Shown here one piece after another: positions 44,118 through 53,625 of a stretch of DNA of 64,000 nt (position 1 is the stretch's first letter; every line of letters starts with the position of its first letter). Origin of the DNA: Bryobacterales bacterium (lineage in GTDB: Bacteria > Acidobacteriota > Terriglobia > Bryobacterales > UBA6623); the NCBI GenBank assembly GCA_028819255.1, contig JAPPMB010000002.1, forward strand, positions 33,301 to 97,300. Reading direction: 5' to 3'. The position numbers and the translations under genes were made by a program. Under the pieces are notes generated by a model. That model saw only the letters and a list, made by a program, of their open reading frames with translations, searched no databases and was not told the DNA's origin.

Positions 44118-45502
44118 CAGGGCAAGAGGCGCACCGCCTGGGCCGTGGCGAAGCATGTCGCGAACGCGAAAGCGAGCGGCATCAGTGCGCCCAGTGTCGT
44201 CCATCTCGGGCTTCGCGTCTCCTTCCAGATGGTGAGGATGGTCGTAGCGCAGGGGTTGTGCAGCAGCGAGAACAGCATCAGATTGACGGCCGTCAGCAGC
44301 GTCCAGCCATGCTGGTCGATCAGCACCACACGAATCTCATCGTACGTCGCTACATCGATCATCATACTGCCCCCGAGGTAGCACATGAGCATGGTCGGCA
44401 CGACAATCTCGTTCGCGGGTATGGCGATGACGTACGCCAGCAGGATCACCCCGTCGAGCCCGATTGCCGCTCCGAGAGGATCCAGCCAGCCGATCGCCAG
44501 CGAGGCCAGACTGCGTTCTCCGTAGGTGACGTTGGCCAGAATCCAGATGACGGCGCCGGCCGGGGCTGCCGTGAGCATCGCGCGGCCGAGCACGAAAACA
44601 GTCCGGTCGATCAGCGAGGTGTAGAGGATGCGCAGCACGCTGGGCCTGCGGTACGGCGGGAGTTCCAGCGTGAACGCGGACGCCTCGCCGGACAGGACGC
44701 TGCGGGACAGCGCCCACGAGACCGCCAGCGTGAAGCCGATTCCCAGCACCACCACGCAGACCACGGCGCCGGCAGCCGCCACGGAGGCAACGGCGGGCGG
44801 AAAGGACGCTGCGACGAAGATGACCGCCAGCATGATCAGCGTCGGGAAACGGCCGTTGCAGGGAACGAAGTTGTTCGTCAGTATGGCCAGGAGCCGCTCG
44901 CGCGGGGAGTCGATGATGCGGGTCGACGTGACGCCCGCGGCGTTGCAGCCGAATCCCATGGCCATGGTCAGGGCCTGCTTGCCGTGGGCGCCCGCCCTGC
45001 GGAAGAGCCAATCGAGGTTGAAGGCGACGCGCGGAAGGTAGCCCAGGTCCTCCAGGATCGTGAAGACAGGAAAGAAGATCGCCATCGGCGGCAGCATCAC
45101 GCTGACCACCCAGGCGAGCCCGCGAAACATGCCGTGCCAGAGCAGCCCCGTAATCCACAGGGGCACCCCCAGGCTGTCAAACCACCCCGCCGCCGCGGCC
45201 TCGACGGTGAAGAGCGCGTTGGCGAGCATCTGTGACGGGACGTTGGCCCCGAGGATCGTGATCCAGAACACCAGCGCCAAGAGGAGCAGCATGATGGGAA
45301 GGCCGAGGCTCCTCGACGTCACCAGACGATCGACGCGCTGGTCGAAGTCCCACTTCCGCTTGCCGGTCTCGCGCACCGAGCGCGACGCGACCTGCTGGGC
45401 GCTCTCGTAGAGCGCGCCGACCATGCGGTCGCGAAAGTCGCCGCCGATCTCGCGGCGAAGACTGTCGCTGCGCTCCAGAATCGCTTCAGGGCTGGTCGGC
45501 AT
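44117..45502 (-). CDS. feoB: FeoB permease half (ferrous iron transporter, split gene)
   Basis: 461 residues from ATG 45502. About eight membrane helices carrying the two Gate domains of FeoB: PPMAIFFPVFTILEDLGYLP with GFGCNAAGVTSTRIIDSPRE (conserved Cys), and the second with IAIPANEIVVPTMLMCYLGG and LLHNPCATTILTIWKET (conserved Cys). No GTPase domain: that is the separate gene just upstream, 7 bases away in another frame. In most bacteria both parts are one protein. The two products presumably assemble into one Fe(II) importer in the inner membrane. Confidence 0.9.
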   Translation of the reverse strand: MPTSPEAILERSDSLRREIGGDFRDRMVGALYESAQQVASRSVRETGKRKWDFDQRVDRLVTSRSLGLPIMLLLLALVFWITILGANVPSQMLANALFTVEAAAAGWFDSLGVPLWITGLLWHGMFRGLAWVVSVMLPPMAIFFPVFTILEDLGYLPRVAFNLDWLFRRAGAHGKQALTMAMGFGCNAAGVTSTRIIDSPRERLLAILTNNFVPCNGRFPTLIMLAVIFVAASFPPAVASVAAAGAVVCVVVLGIGFTLAVSWALSRSVLSGEASAFTLELPPYRRPSVLRILYTSLIDRTVFVLGRAMLTAAPAGAVIWILANVTYGERSLASLAIGWLDPLGAAIGLDGVILLAYVIAIPANEIVVPTMLMCYLGGSMMIDVATYDEIRVVLIDQHGWTLLTAVNLMLFSLLHNPCATTILTIWKETRSPRWTTLGALMPLAFAFATCFATAQAVRLLP

Positions 45503-45509
45503 GGCGGCG

Positions 45510-46328
45510 CTACTGGGCTCCGGCGATGGCCGTGATGCGACTCGATCGCTGCGGTGCGGACGCATGCTGGCTGCCGGCCAGGTCGGCCAGCTCCCCGGAG
45601 AGGAGCGCTTCACGCACCTTGTGGTCGCCGTCAAGCAGGCGCAGGGCAACCCACCGGGCGTTGGCGAGCCCGGGCACGAGGTCCTCGATGAGCGGCACGA
45701 GTCCGGAAATGGCCTCGCTCACTCCGGCGGGCGTCTCGATGCGGAGGGGGGATGTCCGGATTTCGCCGCCGATCACGGCGGCGACGGTCGAGACGAGCTC
45801 CGCCATGCCCTGCTTGCTGCGGGCCACAGTCGGAACGGCCGGAACACCGAGGTCGCGGGAAAGGCTTCGGACGTCGATCTCGAGGCCCTTGCGCTCCGCC
45901 TCATCCATGAGGTTGACGCAGACCACCGCCTTGTCGGTGATCTCAAGCACCTGGAGGACCAGGTTCAGATTGCGTTCGAGGGCGGTCGCATCAGTCACGA
46001 TCACGGTGCAGTCAGGCTGGCCGAAGAGCAGAAAGTTGCGGGCGATTTCCTCGTCCTGGGACGCCGACAGCAGCGAGTAGGTGCCGGGCAGGTCCACCAG
46101 CTTGTATCGCCTGCTCTTGTAGCCGAAGGCCCCCTCGGCGCGCGTGACCGTCTTGCCGGTCCAGTTGCCGACATGCTGGCGCAGACCGGTCAGGGCATTG
46201 AACACCGAGGACTTTCCAGTGTTCGGATTGCCGGCCAGCGCGACGACGTGGTCGTAGCTCTCGACATCGATTCCCATCCTTGCCAGCTGGTCGTGGGCCG
46301 GGCAGCCGTTGCAGACGTTGGCGCTCAA
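45510..46328 (-). CDS. feoB: FeoB GTPase half (split gene)
   Basis: 272 residues. Start read as TTG 46328, with GGAGGT six bases upstream and overlapping the stop of the FeoA-like gene. G1 [17 protein letters not shown]2/G3 [14 protein letters not shown] and [15 protein letters not shown]4 [13 protein letters not shown], then the helical guanine-dissociation-inhibitor region. The protein stops before any membrane helix. [11 protein letters not shown] segment at the N-terminus gives an extra CxxC not usual for FeoB. It powers or gates Fe2+ uptake together with the permease half. Confidence 0.88.
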   Translation of the reverse strand: MSANVCNGCPAHDQLARMGIDVESYDHVVALAGNPNTGKSSVFNALTGLRQHVGNWTGKTVTRAEGAFGYKSRRYKLVDLPGTYSLLSASQDEEIARNFLLFGQPDCTVIVTDATALERNLNLVLQVLEITDKAVVCVNLMDEAERKGLEIDVRSLSRDLGVPAVPTVARSKQGMAELVSTVAAVIGGEIRTSPLRIETPAGVSEAISGLVPLIEDLVPGLANARWVALRLLDGDHKVREALLSGELADLAGSQHASAPQRSSRITAIAGAQ

Positions 46329-47359
46329 CGTGAGACCTCCATTCTCGCCGCGGACTCGCGAGGGCGGACCCAGACGTGCTCGGCCTGCTCTCTGCGCAGG
46401 GCGATCGTCGTGCCGCGAACACGGAACGCCCGCGGATCGCCGAAGGTGTTGTCGAGGACAACCTGGACGCTCGCGCCCGGCGTCAGACCCAGGTCGAGCA
46501 GGCGACGGCGTGAGAAGCCGGTGCATTCCGGGCCCATCCCGATAATCTCCCCGGAGTCTCCCTGCCGCATGTCCGAGAGCCTTGCCGCGTCCGCCGGATA
46601 AAGGTCATCCCGACGGGCCGATGAGACGTGGATGTTGATGGCCAGCGCCCTGTCGATCACGCACTCGGCGTCCTCGACCTGCATTCGAAGGCTTGCGTCG
46701 TGCGCCTCGACGACGCGCACGACCTGGGAGGGACGCAGGCCGGCGGCGAGAATCCTGCGGAACACCGCGTCCGGCTCGTCTTCGATGTGGGCGATGCGTC
46801 CGGGCATGTCAACCGGCCAGTCGTTGAGACAGACTGCGTTGAGAGACGCCACGCGCCCGTCGGCACTTGGTATGGGATCCCCGTGAGGGTCGTGCTGCGG
46901 ATGGCCGAGATGGGCGTCGAGCCGGGCGACCTGCGACACCGTCAGGCTGTGCTCGGCACGTTCCGCGGCCTGGTGCAGGCGTCCGATGGGCATGTTCGCG
47001 TCGTCGGCCAGATGCCGCTCCCACAGGCGATGGGCGCGGACGACCTGCAGAGCGCGGCGTTCACCCGCGGGAGTCAGCTCGATGCCGGCGGCCCCGCACT
47101 GGATCCATCCGGCAGTTTCCAGGCGCGTCGCCAGGTGCAGGACGGTCGAGGGTGACAGCCGGAGGCTGCCCGCGAGGGACTCGAGACTGGCGGGCCCGGA
47201 GCGCTGCCGCCAGGCAAGGATGTGCTTGAGCGCGTCCTCGGACCGGGTCCGGTCGCGATGGGACCGGAATCGGTTCCACAGGGCGAGCAGCCCCGCCTTG
47301 GGAACAAAGAGGATCGCGGCCGTCAGGATCGCGGCCAGGAGGATGCCCCAGACGGTCAT
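46325..47359 (-). CDS. membrane-anchored DtxR-like/FeoA fusion protein
   Basis: 344 residues. One N-terminal membrane helix ([18 protein letters not shown]), then a DtxR-like winged helix ([31 protein letters not shown]), a helical dimerisation part ([26 protein letters not shown] as in DtxR proteins) and two FeoA/SH3-like domains, the second with [20 protein letters not shown]. This is the FeoA position in the operon, so it probably supports FeoB. The membrane anchor makes a classical DNA-binding repressor role doubtful, though a membrane-tethered regulator is possible. Start overlaps the dtxR stop (ATGA). Confidence 0.75.
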   Translation of the reverse strand: MTVWGILLAAILTAAILFVPKAGLLALWNRFRSHRDRTRSEDALKHILAWRQRSGPASLESLAGSLRLSPSTVLHLATRLETAGWIQCGAAGIELTPAGERRALQVVRAHRLWERHLADDANMPIGRLHQAAERAEHSLTVSQVARLDAHLGHPQHDPHGDPIPSADGRVASLNAVCLNDWPVDMPGRIAHIEDEPDAVFRRILAAGLRPSQVVRVVEAHDASLRMQVEDAECVIDRALAINIHVSSARRDDLYPADAARLSDMRQGDSGEIIGMGPECTGFSRRRLLDLGLTPGASVQVVLDNTFGDPRAFRVRGTTIALRREQAEHVWVRPRESAARMEVSR

Positions 47360-48036
47360 GACTCGTCGTTTCCTGCTGCGCGGACCCGGATGGCGGCCGC
47401 AAGGCGCCGGCCGAATGCATGCACCTTGGTGCCATCGTCCACCCGCAGCATGAGAGGTCCGTCGAACGGGCCGCGCTCGATCAGGTGGATGCGGGTCTCG
47501 GGCTTGACGCCGATGCTGGACAGGTACTGCAGCATCTCCGAGTCGTGATCCGACACGCGCGAAACGATGGCCTTGGTGCCAGGCTCCATGTTCACCAGGC
47601 TGCTGTCGGACCGCTTGGGGATCGTGCCGTCGCGGTGGGGAATCGGGTGCCCGTGGGGATCGAACTCCGGATCGCCAAGAACCTTCGCGATGCGGTCCTC
47701 GAACGTCTCCGAGATCGCGTGCTCGAGACGCTCCGCCTCAGCGTGAACCTCGTCCCAGCCGTAGCCCAGCACCGTGTGGAGAAAGAGCTCGATGAGACGG
47801 TGATGTCGGATCATCTCCAGCGCCCGGGCGCGTCCATGCCCGGTCAGTCGGGCCCCGTGGTGTTTCTGGTAGTCGATCCAGGGCGGAGTGGCTTCCGAGA
47901 GCTTCTTGAGCATTCCCGTCACGGACGCAGGGGCCACCTTGAGCTTCTCGGCCAGTGCGGCCGTGGTGGCCCTGTGGTCTCCCCCGGCTATCTGGAAGAT
48001 CGCCTTCAGATAGTTATCGACTGCTTCGCTAGCCAT
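47356..48036 (-). CDS. DtxR/MntR-family metal-dependent repressor
   Basis: 226 residues. Winged helix (VDNYLKAIFQIAGGDHRATT, ALAEKLKVAPASVTGMLKKL), metal-binding/dimerisation domain (MIRHHRLIELFLHTVLGYGW, EVHAEAERLEHAISETFEDR, EFDPHGHPIPHRDG) and a C-terminal FeoA/SH3-like domain (MEPGTKAIVSRVSDHDSEML). With Fe2+ or Mn2+ bound, such proteins repress uptake genes. First gene of the six-gene iron run. A perfect palindrome overlaps its start codon and transcription start, so it represses itself and the whole operon. Confidence 0.92.
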   Translation of the reverse strand: MASEAVDNYLKAIFQIAGGDHRATTAALAEKLKVAPASVTGMLKKLSEATPPWIDYQKHHGARLTGHGRARALEMIRHHRLIELFLHTVLGYGWDEVHAEAERLEHAISETFEDRIAKVLGDPEFDPHGHPIPHRDGTIPKRSDSSLVNMEPGTKAIVSRVSDHDSEMLQYLSSIGVKPETRIHLIERGPFDGPLMLRVDDGTKVHAFGRRLAAAIRVRAAGNDES

Positions 48037-48056
48037 ATTTAGGCTTGCCTAAATAT
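48035..48056. promoter_or_regulatory. DtxR-type operator (perfect palindrome)
   Basis: ATATTTAGGC (48035-48044), two-base centre TT, GCCTAAATAT (48047-48056). The TTAGGC/GCCTAA halves fit the DtxR/IdeR box class. It overlaps the first two bases of the repressor start codon. Confidence 0.85.
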
Positions 48057-48085
48057 AGATTATGGCGGTGCCAAATCCCTGTCAA
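48057..48085 (-). promoter_or_regulatory. sigma-70 promoter of the iron operon
   Basis: On the minus strand, TTGACA (48085-48080) and TAATCT (48062-48057) are 17 bases apart. The expected start of transcription (about 48050) falls inside the palindrome, leaving a very short leader. Confidence 0.65.
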
Positions 48086-48502
48086 GCTCGTACGGATGGA
48101 TGCCCGCTCCTCCGCCGGCGCTCCAGGGTCCCGGCGGACCCGCGCCGACTCCCGCCTCTGCGGCCCGTCACGGAGCCGGGTGGCCGAATCCCGGCCGGCC
48201 CAAGGCGCTAAGCTCGCCGCAACAGGATCGTGTCCCGACACACGTTGTTGGCCTGAGTGTCGGTCTGTCCCGCGCGATTGCGTTGCAGACAGCGGCGTCA
48301 CAGATGATTGCCCTCTGCGTTGCCGCCGATTTCGAAGAGCCGCGGCCGGAGCACTGTCAGTAGGGCTTCTGTCCTCAATGAATGCGCTGACGGGCCATCT
48401 TCCTGGCAAACCTGCATCCCCGAGCGGCGGTCGAGGCACAAGGTGCTCGCATGGGAGCCCATCGTGATGGACCCGAAGTCGAGGTTGCACTCAGTGCCCG
48501 GA
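48086..48502. other. intergenic stretch, no gene recognised
   Basis: About 415 bases between the iron operon promoter and the 3' end of the TIM-barrel gene. Only shadow frames; no repeat or RNA feature was noticed. Confidence 0.4.
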
Positions 48503-49456
48503 TCAGTCCACCAGGGCGAATGCCCGCCGGAGCGCCTGGCCCGAGATCCTACTGGCTTCCTCGTCTTCCATTTCGCTGAGGTCGCGGGAAAACGGTTCGG
48601 CGCGGACCGGCCCGTCGAACCCGATTTCGACAAGCGCTTCGAGAAACTCCCGGACGTTGATCACGCCCGTAGCCAGGGGCAGTTCGCGTTGGTTGTCGTA
48701 CTGTTGCTCGCGCTCGATGCCGAGAGGAGCGTCATTGAGGTCGGCCGACACGACCTCGCCGCTGGAGAGCGTCCTGATGTCCTCGCCGGTTTCCTGGGAG
48801 GTCCACCAGTGCCAGGAGTCCAATACGAATCCCACGTTTGGGGAGCCGATTTCGGCGATCAACTCCTTCGTCTCGGCCATGGTGTGGACGAACGAGTGTC
48901 TCTGCGCCGTCCAGTTCCGCTTGGTGCCGACATACTCCAGCCCGAGGCGCATTCCGTGGTCCGCCAGCACTTCAGCCACTCTTCGAAGGCGTCCGGCCGT
49001 CCGCCTGAAGTTCTGCAGATAGGTGAGCGTGTCGTGGGCTGGAGAGAGCCACGTTCCGACCCGGTCGACGCCGGCCTTGTGCAGAATGTCTACGCTGGCG
49101 GGCAAGGACGCGAGCCCTTCCTCGAACTCGGCATCGTCCGCGCGGAACTGGACCGGCAGACCCGCTGCAGCCCATTTCAGGCGGTGCTTCCGCAGAGCGT
49201 CCAGGTGCCGCTCCACTCCGTCCCTGAGCAAGTCGCCCGGGAACGGCTGCACCGACTCGAAGCCGTGACGCGCCGCCATCTCGATGGACTGGGCCTGATC
49301 CGCCCGCACTCCCAGGCTGCCGGGCACGAAGGCCGTGTAGAACTCTCGCCTTCCGGTGGCGGCCGAGGAAAGCGTCGCACCCGCGACGGCGGCCGCAGAC
49401 GCCAGGAAAGTTCTGCGGCCGGGAAGGGGTCTCTGGTTTGGGGAAGGCGTGGCCAT
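48503..49456 (-). CDS. exported sugar-phosphate isomerase/epimerase-like TIM barrel
   Basis: 317 residues. Tat signal: LPGRRTFLASAAAVAGATLS. Xylose-isomerase-like barrel with EMAARHGFESVQPFPGDLL, RLGLEYVGTKRN, NVGFVLDSWHWWTS (metal Asp and His), VVSADLNDAP and FDGPVRAEPF. Related to, but clearly different from, the copy at 26268-27110. A metal-dependent periplasmic sugar isomerase, epimerase or keto-sugar lyase fits. The gene is divergent from the second PSD1 gene with 165 bp between. Confidence 0.83.
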   Translation of the reverse strand: MATPSPNQRPLPGRRTFLASAAAVAGATLSSAATGRREFYTAFVPGSLGVRADQAQSIEMAARHGFESVQPFPGDLLRDGVERHLDALRKHRLKWAAAGLPVQFRADDAEFEEGLASLPASVDILHKAGVDRVGTWLSPAHDTLTYLQNFRRTAGRLRRVAEVLADHGMRLGLEYVGTKRNWTAQRHSFVHTMAETKELIAEIGSPNVGFVLDSWHWWTSQETGEDIRTLSSGEVVSADLNDAPLGIEREQQYDNQRELPLATGVINVREFLEALVEIGFDGPVRAEPFSRDLSEMEDEEASRISGQALRRAFALVD

Positions 49457-49606
49457 GCAACTGATCTTAGACGCTTTCTCTCGACCTCCGGAGCGTTGCT
49501 GCGGGAAGCAGGCGCCTGAAGACCAAGCTGCCTCGGCCTCTGCGAACGGACCGGCTCGACACCAAACACCGAGGTGTTCAACCGTCCCGCCTCGGCAGCG
49601 GCAAGT

Positions 49607-49612
49607 TAGAAT
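49607..49612 (+). promoter_or_regulatory. TAGAAT -10 candidate before the second PSD1 gene
   Basis: TAGAAT (49607-49612) lies 9 bases before the TTG start at 49622. This would make the message leaderless or nearly so. Confidence 0.35.
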
Positions 49613-49621
49613 AAGAGCGCT

Positions 49622-52186
49622 TTGGATCTCCTGACGAACCGTTCACGGCGCACCTCTGACCACAGGCAGTGGAGGATTGCGGCGGGTGCGGGAGCAGGGC
49701 TCCTCCTCAGCCTCTTCCTGGCCTCCGCGGCATTCGCCGACGAGGCTCCTCTTTTCGGCGAGCACATCCGGCCTATCCTCGAGTCGCGCTGCACCACGTG
49801 CCATGGCCCGGACCGCGGACAGGCGGACCTTTCGCTGGTCAGCCTCGAGTCGATCGTTCAAGGCGGCAAGACCGGCCCGGCGATCGTGCCGGGCGACCCC
49901 GCTGCCAGTCTCCTCCTGGCCAAGGTTTCCGGCAATGAGCCCGTAATGCCCCCGGTCGGAGAACCGCTTTCGGAATCGGAGGTCGACCTGGTGCGACGCT
50001 GGATCGCGGCGGGGGCGCCAGCCGGCAGTCCCGGAGAGGGCGGCGGGGATTCCGCCGTGTGGTGGTCGTTTCGGCCGGTGTCCCGGCCGGCCCTGCCTGA
50101 GGCCCGCGACGGATGGGCCAGGAACGAGGTCGACCTATTCGTCGCAGCCAAACTGGCTGAAGAGGGGTTGCGGCCTTCCCGCGAGGCCGACCGAACCACG
50201 CTTGTGCGGCGGTTGACCTACAACCTCCACGGCCTGCCTCCGGACCCAGCAATGGTCAGCGCGTTCCTGTCCGATTCATCCCCGGAGGCCTACGAGCGGC
50301 TCGTGGACCAGCTCCTCGCATCACCCCGCTACGGAGAGCGCTGGGGCCGGCACTGGCTCGATGTCGTGCATTACGGGGAGTCCCACGGCTATGACAAGGA
50401 CAAGGCCCGGCGCCACTCGTGGCCCTATCGCGACTATGTGATCCGCAGCTTCAACCAGGACAAGCCGTATGGCCGGTTCGTTCAGGAGCAGCTTGCTGGA
50501 GACTTCCTCTGGCCGGACTCCGCCGAGGCGCTGATCGCGACGGGATTCGTGGCTGCCGGACCGTGGGACTACGTGGGTCACGCGGAATTGCGGGAGGGCA
50601 CAAAGGACAAGAAGCTTGCGCGCCTGCTCGACCGCGACGACATGGTGGCGGCGACGATGTCCACGTTCAACAGCCTTACGGTGCACTGTGCCCGCTGCCA
50701 CGACCACAAGTTTGACCCCATCCGGCAGGCCGACTACTATGCCCTCCAGGCCGTATTCGCAGGAGTCGACCGGGCCGAGCAGCCTTTCTTTGAGGACTCC
50801 GATCTCCACCTGCGAGGGCGTGACCTCTGGTTCCGAATCGGCAAGGTCGAGGATGCGTTGCGACCGTACGTTCGGATGCTGGCCGAGTCCAAAAGCCCGG
50901 AGATCGACGAGATCGACCGGGAGAAGGCCGAGCTGTCCGAGGAGAGCAAGATCCTTCTGCCGAAGGTCGGCGAGGTCGACACGCCTGAGACGATCGCCCG
51001 CCGCATGGAGATCGGCAAGCGCCTCAAGCAGCTTGACGCCCAGCGCAAGGATCTTGCGATCGCGCGGATGGAGGGCGGAACACGAGCCGAATACCAGCGG
51101 CTCGTCGATCACCTCGCCAACCTGGAAGCGGAATTCAAGGCCCTGCCCGACCCGCAGTATGTCTACAGCGCGGCAAGCTACTTCAGGACTCACGGGACAT
51201 TCACGCCCGCGTGGGAACCCAGGCCGGTCTACGTGCTCGACAAGGGCAGCGTGGAAGCCCCGGGCGAACCGGCCCGACCGGGCTCGGTCGGAGCCGTGCC
51301 GGGCGGCCCCGCCCGCTTCCAGCTGCCTCCCGAAGGCAGGGAGGGGGCGGCGCGGGCCGCACTTGCGGACTGGCTCGCAAATCCTGCAAACCCGCTCACC
51401 TGGAGGTCGGTCGTCAACCGCGTCTGGCACTACCACTTCGGGCGCGGACTGGTTGAGACGCCGAACGATTTCGGGCGCATGGGGGCAAGGCCGACCCATC
51501 CCGAGCTTCTCGACTGGCTGGCTCTCCGGTTCCGGGACGGCGGCGGCTCCCTGAAGCAGCTGCACCGCATGATCCTCCTGAGCGCGACCTATCGCCAGTC
51601 GTCCGCGCCGAACCCCGAGCTGGTCGGACTCGACAGCGGAAACCGGTATCTCTGGCGCATGAACCGGATCCGGCTCGACGCGGAGGCCGTGCGCGACGCC
51701 GTCCTGTGGGTCGGCGGTCAGCTCGACTACACGATGGGCGGACCTCCTGCTGAGCATTTCGTGTTCAAGGACGATCACTCGCCGATCTACGATTACGCGA
51801 GCTTCGACTTCGCCAGTCCCGCGGCGCGCAGACGCAGCGTCTACCGCTTTCTGGTGCGCAGCGCGCAGGACCCCTTCATGGAGAGCTTGGACTGTGCGGA
51901 CCCTTCACTTCTGGTGCCCAGGCGCAGCAGCACGCTCACCGCCATCCAGGCGCTGGCACTGCTGAACGACCCGCTGATCGTCGAGCAGACCCGGCGCTTC
52001 GCCGAACGTCTCAGGGCGGAGGCGGTCAACCTCGAAGACCGGATAGGCCGCGGATTCCAGCTGGCGGTGGGCCGCGCAGCCTCCCCTGACGAGGTTCGGG
52101 CTCTCGTGGCGCACGCGGGCAGACACGGGCTGGAGAACGCCACGCGTCTCTTGCTCAACAGCAATGAATTCATCTTCGTGGACTAG
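49622..52186 (+). CDS. PSD1 / planctomycete-cytochrome-C domain protein (DUF1549-DUF1553), second copy
   Basis: 854 residues; TTG start 49622. Signal peptide with core AAGAGAGLLLSLFLASAAFA. Cytochrome domain with one haem motif (RPILESRCTTCHGPDRG) and distal NEPVMPPVGEPL; DUF1549 (RNEVDLFVAAKLAEEGLRPS, LTYNLHGLPPDPAMVSAFLS, YGERWGRHWLDVVHYGESHG); a ~130-residue charged helical part (~430-530); DUF1553 (LTWRSVVNRVWHYHFGRGLV, DFGRMGARPTHPELLDWLAL, RLDAEAVRDAVLWVGGQLDY). 5 bp ahead of its DUF1501 partner. About 80 residues shorter than the copy at 36028-38844 and clearly diverged. Function unknown, probably polysaccharide-related. Confidence 0.92.
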   Translation: MDLLTNRSRRTSDHRQWRIAAGAGAGLLLSLFLASAAFADEAPLFGEHIRPILESRCTTCHGPDRGQADLSLVSLESIVQGGKTGPAIVPGDPAASLLLAKVSGNEPVMPPVGEPLSESEVDLVRRWIAAGAPAGSPGEGGGDSAVWWSFRPVSRPALPEARDGWARNEVDLFVAAKLAEEGLRPSREADRTTLVRRLTYNLHGLPPDPAMVSAFLSDSSPEAYERLVDQLLASPRYGERWGRHWLDVVHYGESHGYDKDKARRHSWPYRDYVIRSFNQDKPYGRFVQEQLAGDFLWPDSAEALIATGFVAAGPWDYVGHAELREGTKDKKLARLLDRDDMVAATMSTFNSLTVHCARCHDHKFDPIRQADYYALQAVFAGVDRAEQPFFEDSDLHLRGRDLWFRIGKVEDALRPYVRMLAESKSPEIDEIDREKAELSEESKILLPKVGEVDTPETIARRMEIGKRLKQLDAQRKDLAIARMEGGTRAEYQRLVDHLANLEAEFKALPDPQYVYSAASYFRTHGTFTPAWEPRPVYVLDKGSVEAPGEPARPGSVGAVPGGPARFQLPPEGREGAARAALADWLANPANPLTWRSVVNRVWHYHFGRGLVETPNDFGRMGARPTHPELLDWLALRFRDGGGSLKQLHRMILLSATYRQSSAPNPELVGLDSGNRYLWRMNRIRLDAEAVRDAVLWVGGQLDYTMGGPPAEHFVFKDDHSPIYDYASFDFASPAARRRSVYRFLVRSAQDPFMESLDCADPSLLVPRRSSTLTAIQALALLNDPLIVEQTRRFAERLRAEAVNLEDRIGRGFQLAVGRAASPDEVRALVAHAGRHGLENATRLLLNSNEFIFVD

Positions 52187-52191
52187 GAGTT

Positions 52192-53625
52192 ATGACGGAG
52201 CAAGCAGCACGGAGAGCGCCGAACCGGCGCCAGTTCCTTGAGTCTTGGGGCGGCGGCCTGGGATGGGTGGCGCTCGCCCACCTTCTCGGGCGCGAGTCTG
52301 AGGCGGCAGGCAAGGACCTCAACGGGGGCCTTCACCATCCCGCCAGGGCCAAGAGGGTCGTCCAGCTGTTCATGTCCGGCGCCGCAAGCCAGTGCGACAC
52401 CTTCGACTACAAGCCGCTCCTGATCGAGCGGAGCGGCGAGGAGTTCGACCCCGGCGGAAAGGTGGAGCTTTTCCAGTCCAGCCCGGGGCCGGTCATGAAG
52501 AGCCCCTGGACTTGGAAGCGGCACGGCGAGTCGGGCAAGTGGATGAGCAGCCTCGTCCCCCATCTTGCCGAATGTGTCGACGAGATGGCCTTTTTCCCGT
52601 CGATGATCTCGAAGTCCAATGTCCACGGCCCGGCGACGTTCATGCAGAACAGCGGATTCGTGCTGCCTGGGTTTCCAAGCATGGGTGCCTGGATCTCCTA
52701 CGGCCTCGGCAGCATGACCGACGACCTGCCGTCGTTCGTGGTGTTGCCGGACGCTCGCGGATTCGCTCCGAACGGCCCCGGGAACCACTCCGCCGGATTC
52801 CTTCCGGCCGAGCACCAGGGAACGATGATCCGGGCCGGCCGGGACAATCCGATCCACGACCTGTTCCCTCCCTCCTCGGCGGACTTCATCACGCCGGAGA
52901 GCGAGGCGGACGGCCTGCGCCTTCTCGGGCGGCTGAACCGGAGGCACATGCGGGGACGGGAAGACGACTCACGCTTGGATGCCCGGATCCAGGCCTACGA
53001 GATGGCGGCGCGGCTGCAGGTGACGGCGCCACAGGTCATGGACCTCTCGGGAGAGACCGAGTCCACTAGGAAGCTCTATGGGCTGGATGACCCGATCACC
53101 GAGGATTTCGGACTCCGGTGCCTGGTCGCCCGCAGGCTGCTGGAGCGCGGCGTGAGGTTCGTGCAGGTCTGGAGCGGCGCCGACAACGGCTTCCCGCGGC
53201 GGAACTGGGACAGCCATGAGGACCTCGACAAGGATCACGGCATGATGGGCAAGTCCATGGACAAGCCCGCCGCAGCGCTGATTCGAGACCTGCAGTCCCG
53301 CGGATTGCTGGAGGACACAATCGTCTACTGGACGACTGAGTTCGGCAGGATGCCCTGCAGTCAGGGCACCATGGGCCGGGACCACAATCCCTTCACCTTC
53401 ACGTCCTGGCTGGCTGGCGGCGGAGTGCGTGGCGGAACGACATACGGGGCCAGCGACGAGTGGTCCTACAAAGCGCTGGAAAACCCGATCTACTGTTACG
53501 ATCTGCACGCCACTGTGCTGCACCTGTTGGGCATCGACCACACGAGGCTCACGTTTCGGCACAACGGGATCGACCGGCGTCTGACTGACGTGCACGGTCA
53601 CGTCATCGAGGAAGTGCTGGCTTAA
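52192..53625 (+). CDS. DUF1501 protein, second copy
   Basis: 477 residues. Tat-type start APNRRQFLESWGGGLGWVAL. DUF1501 features: RAKRVVQLFMSGAASQCDTF, HLAECVDEMAFFPSMISKSN, NSGFVLPGFPSMGAWISYGL, WTTEFGRMPCSQGTMGRDHN and TRLTFRHNGIDRRLTDVHG. Compared with the copy at 34525-35982, the HGGP motif after the first strand is SGAASQ, so the two are different subtypes. Second gene of a two-gene operon with the PSD1 protein. Confidence 0.9.
   Translation: MTEQAARRAPNRRQFLESWGGGLGWVALAHLLGRESEAAGKDLNGGLHHPARAKRVVQLFMSGAASQCDTFDYKPLLIERSGEEFDPGGKVELFQSSPGPVMKSPWTWKRHGESGKWMSSLVPHLAECVDEMAFFPSMISKSNVHGPATFMQNSGFVLPGFPSMGAWISYGLGSMTDDLPSFVVLPDARGFAPNGPGNHSAGFLPAEHQGTMIRAGRDNPIHDLFPPSSADFITPESEADGLRLLGRLNRRHMRGREDDSRLDARIQAYEMAARLQVTAPQVMDLSGETESTRKLYGLDDPITEDFGLRCLVARRLLERGVRFVQVWSGADNGFPRRNWDSHEDLDKDHGMMGKSMDKPAAALIRDLQSRGLLEDTIVYWTTEFGRMPCSQGTMGRDHNPFTFTSWLAGGGVRGGTTYGASDEWSYKALENPIYCYDLHATVLHLLGIDHTRLTFRHNGIDRRLTDVHGHVIEEVLA

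Noticed and set aside
44118..44204. Longer N-terminus for the PaaK-like protein
   Set aside because: It would overlap the end of the FeoB permease gene by ~90 bases; the TGATG start at 44117 gives a normal family N-terminus.
43110..44381. Plus-strand open frame over the PaaK-like gene
   Set aside because: Shadow with Glu/Gly/Ala-rich composition and no motif.
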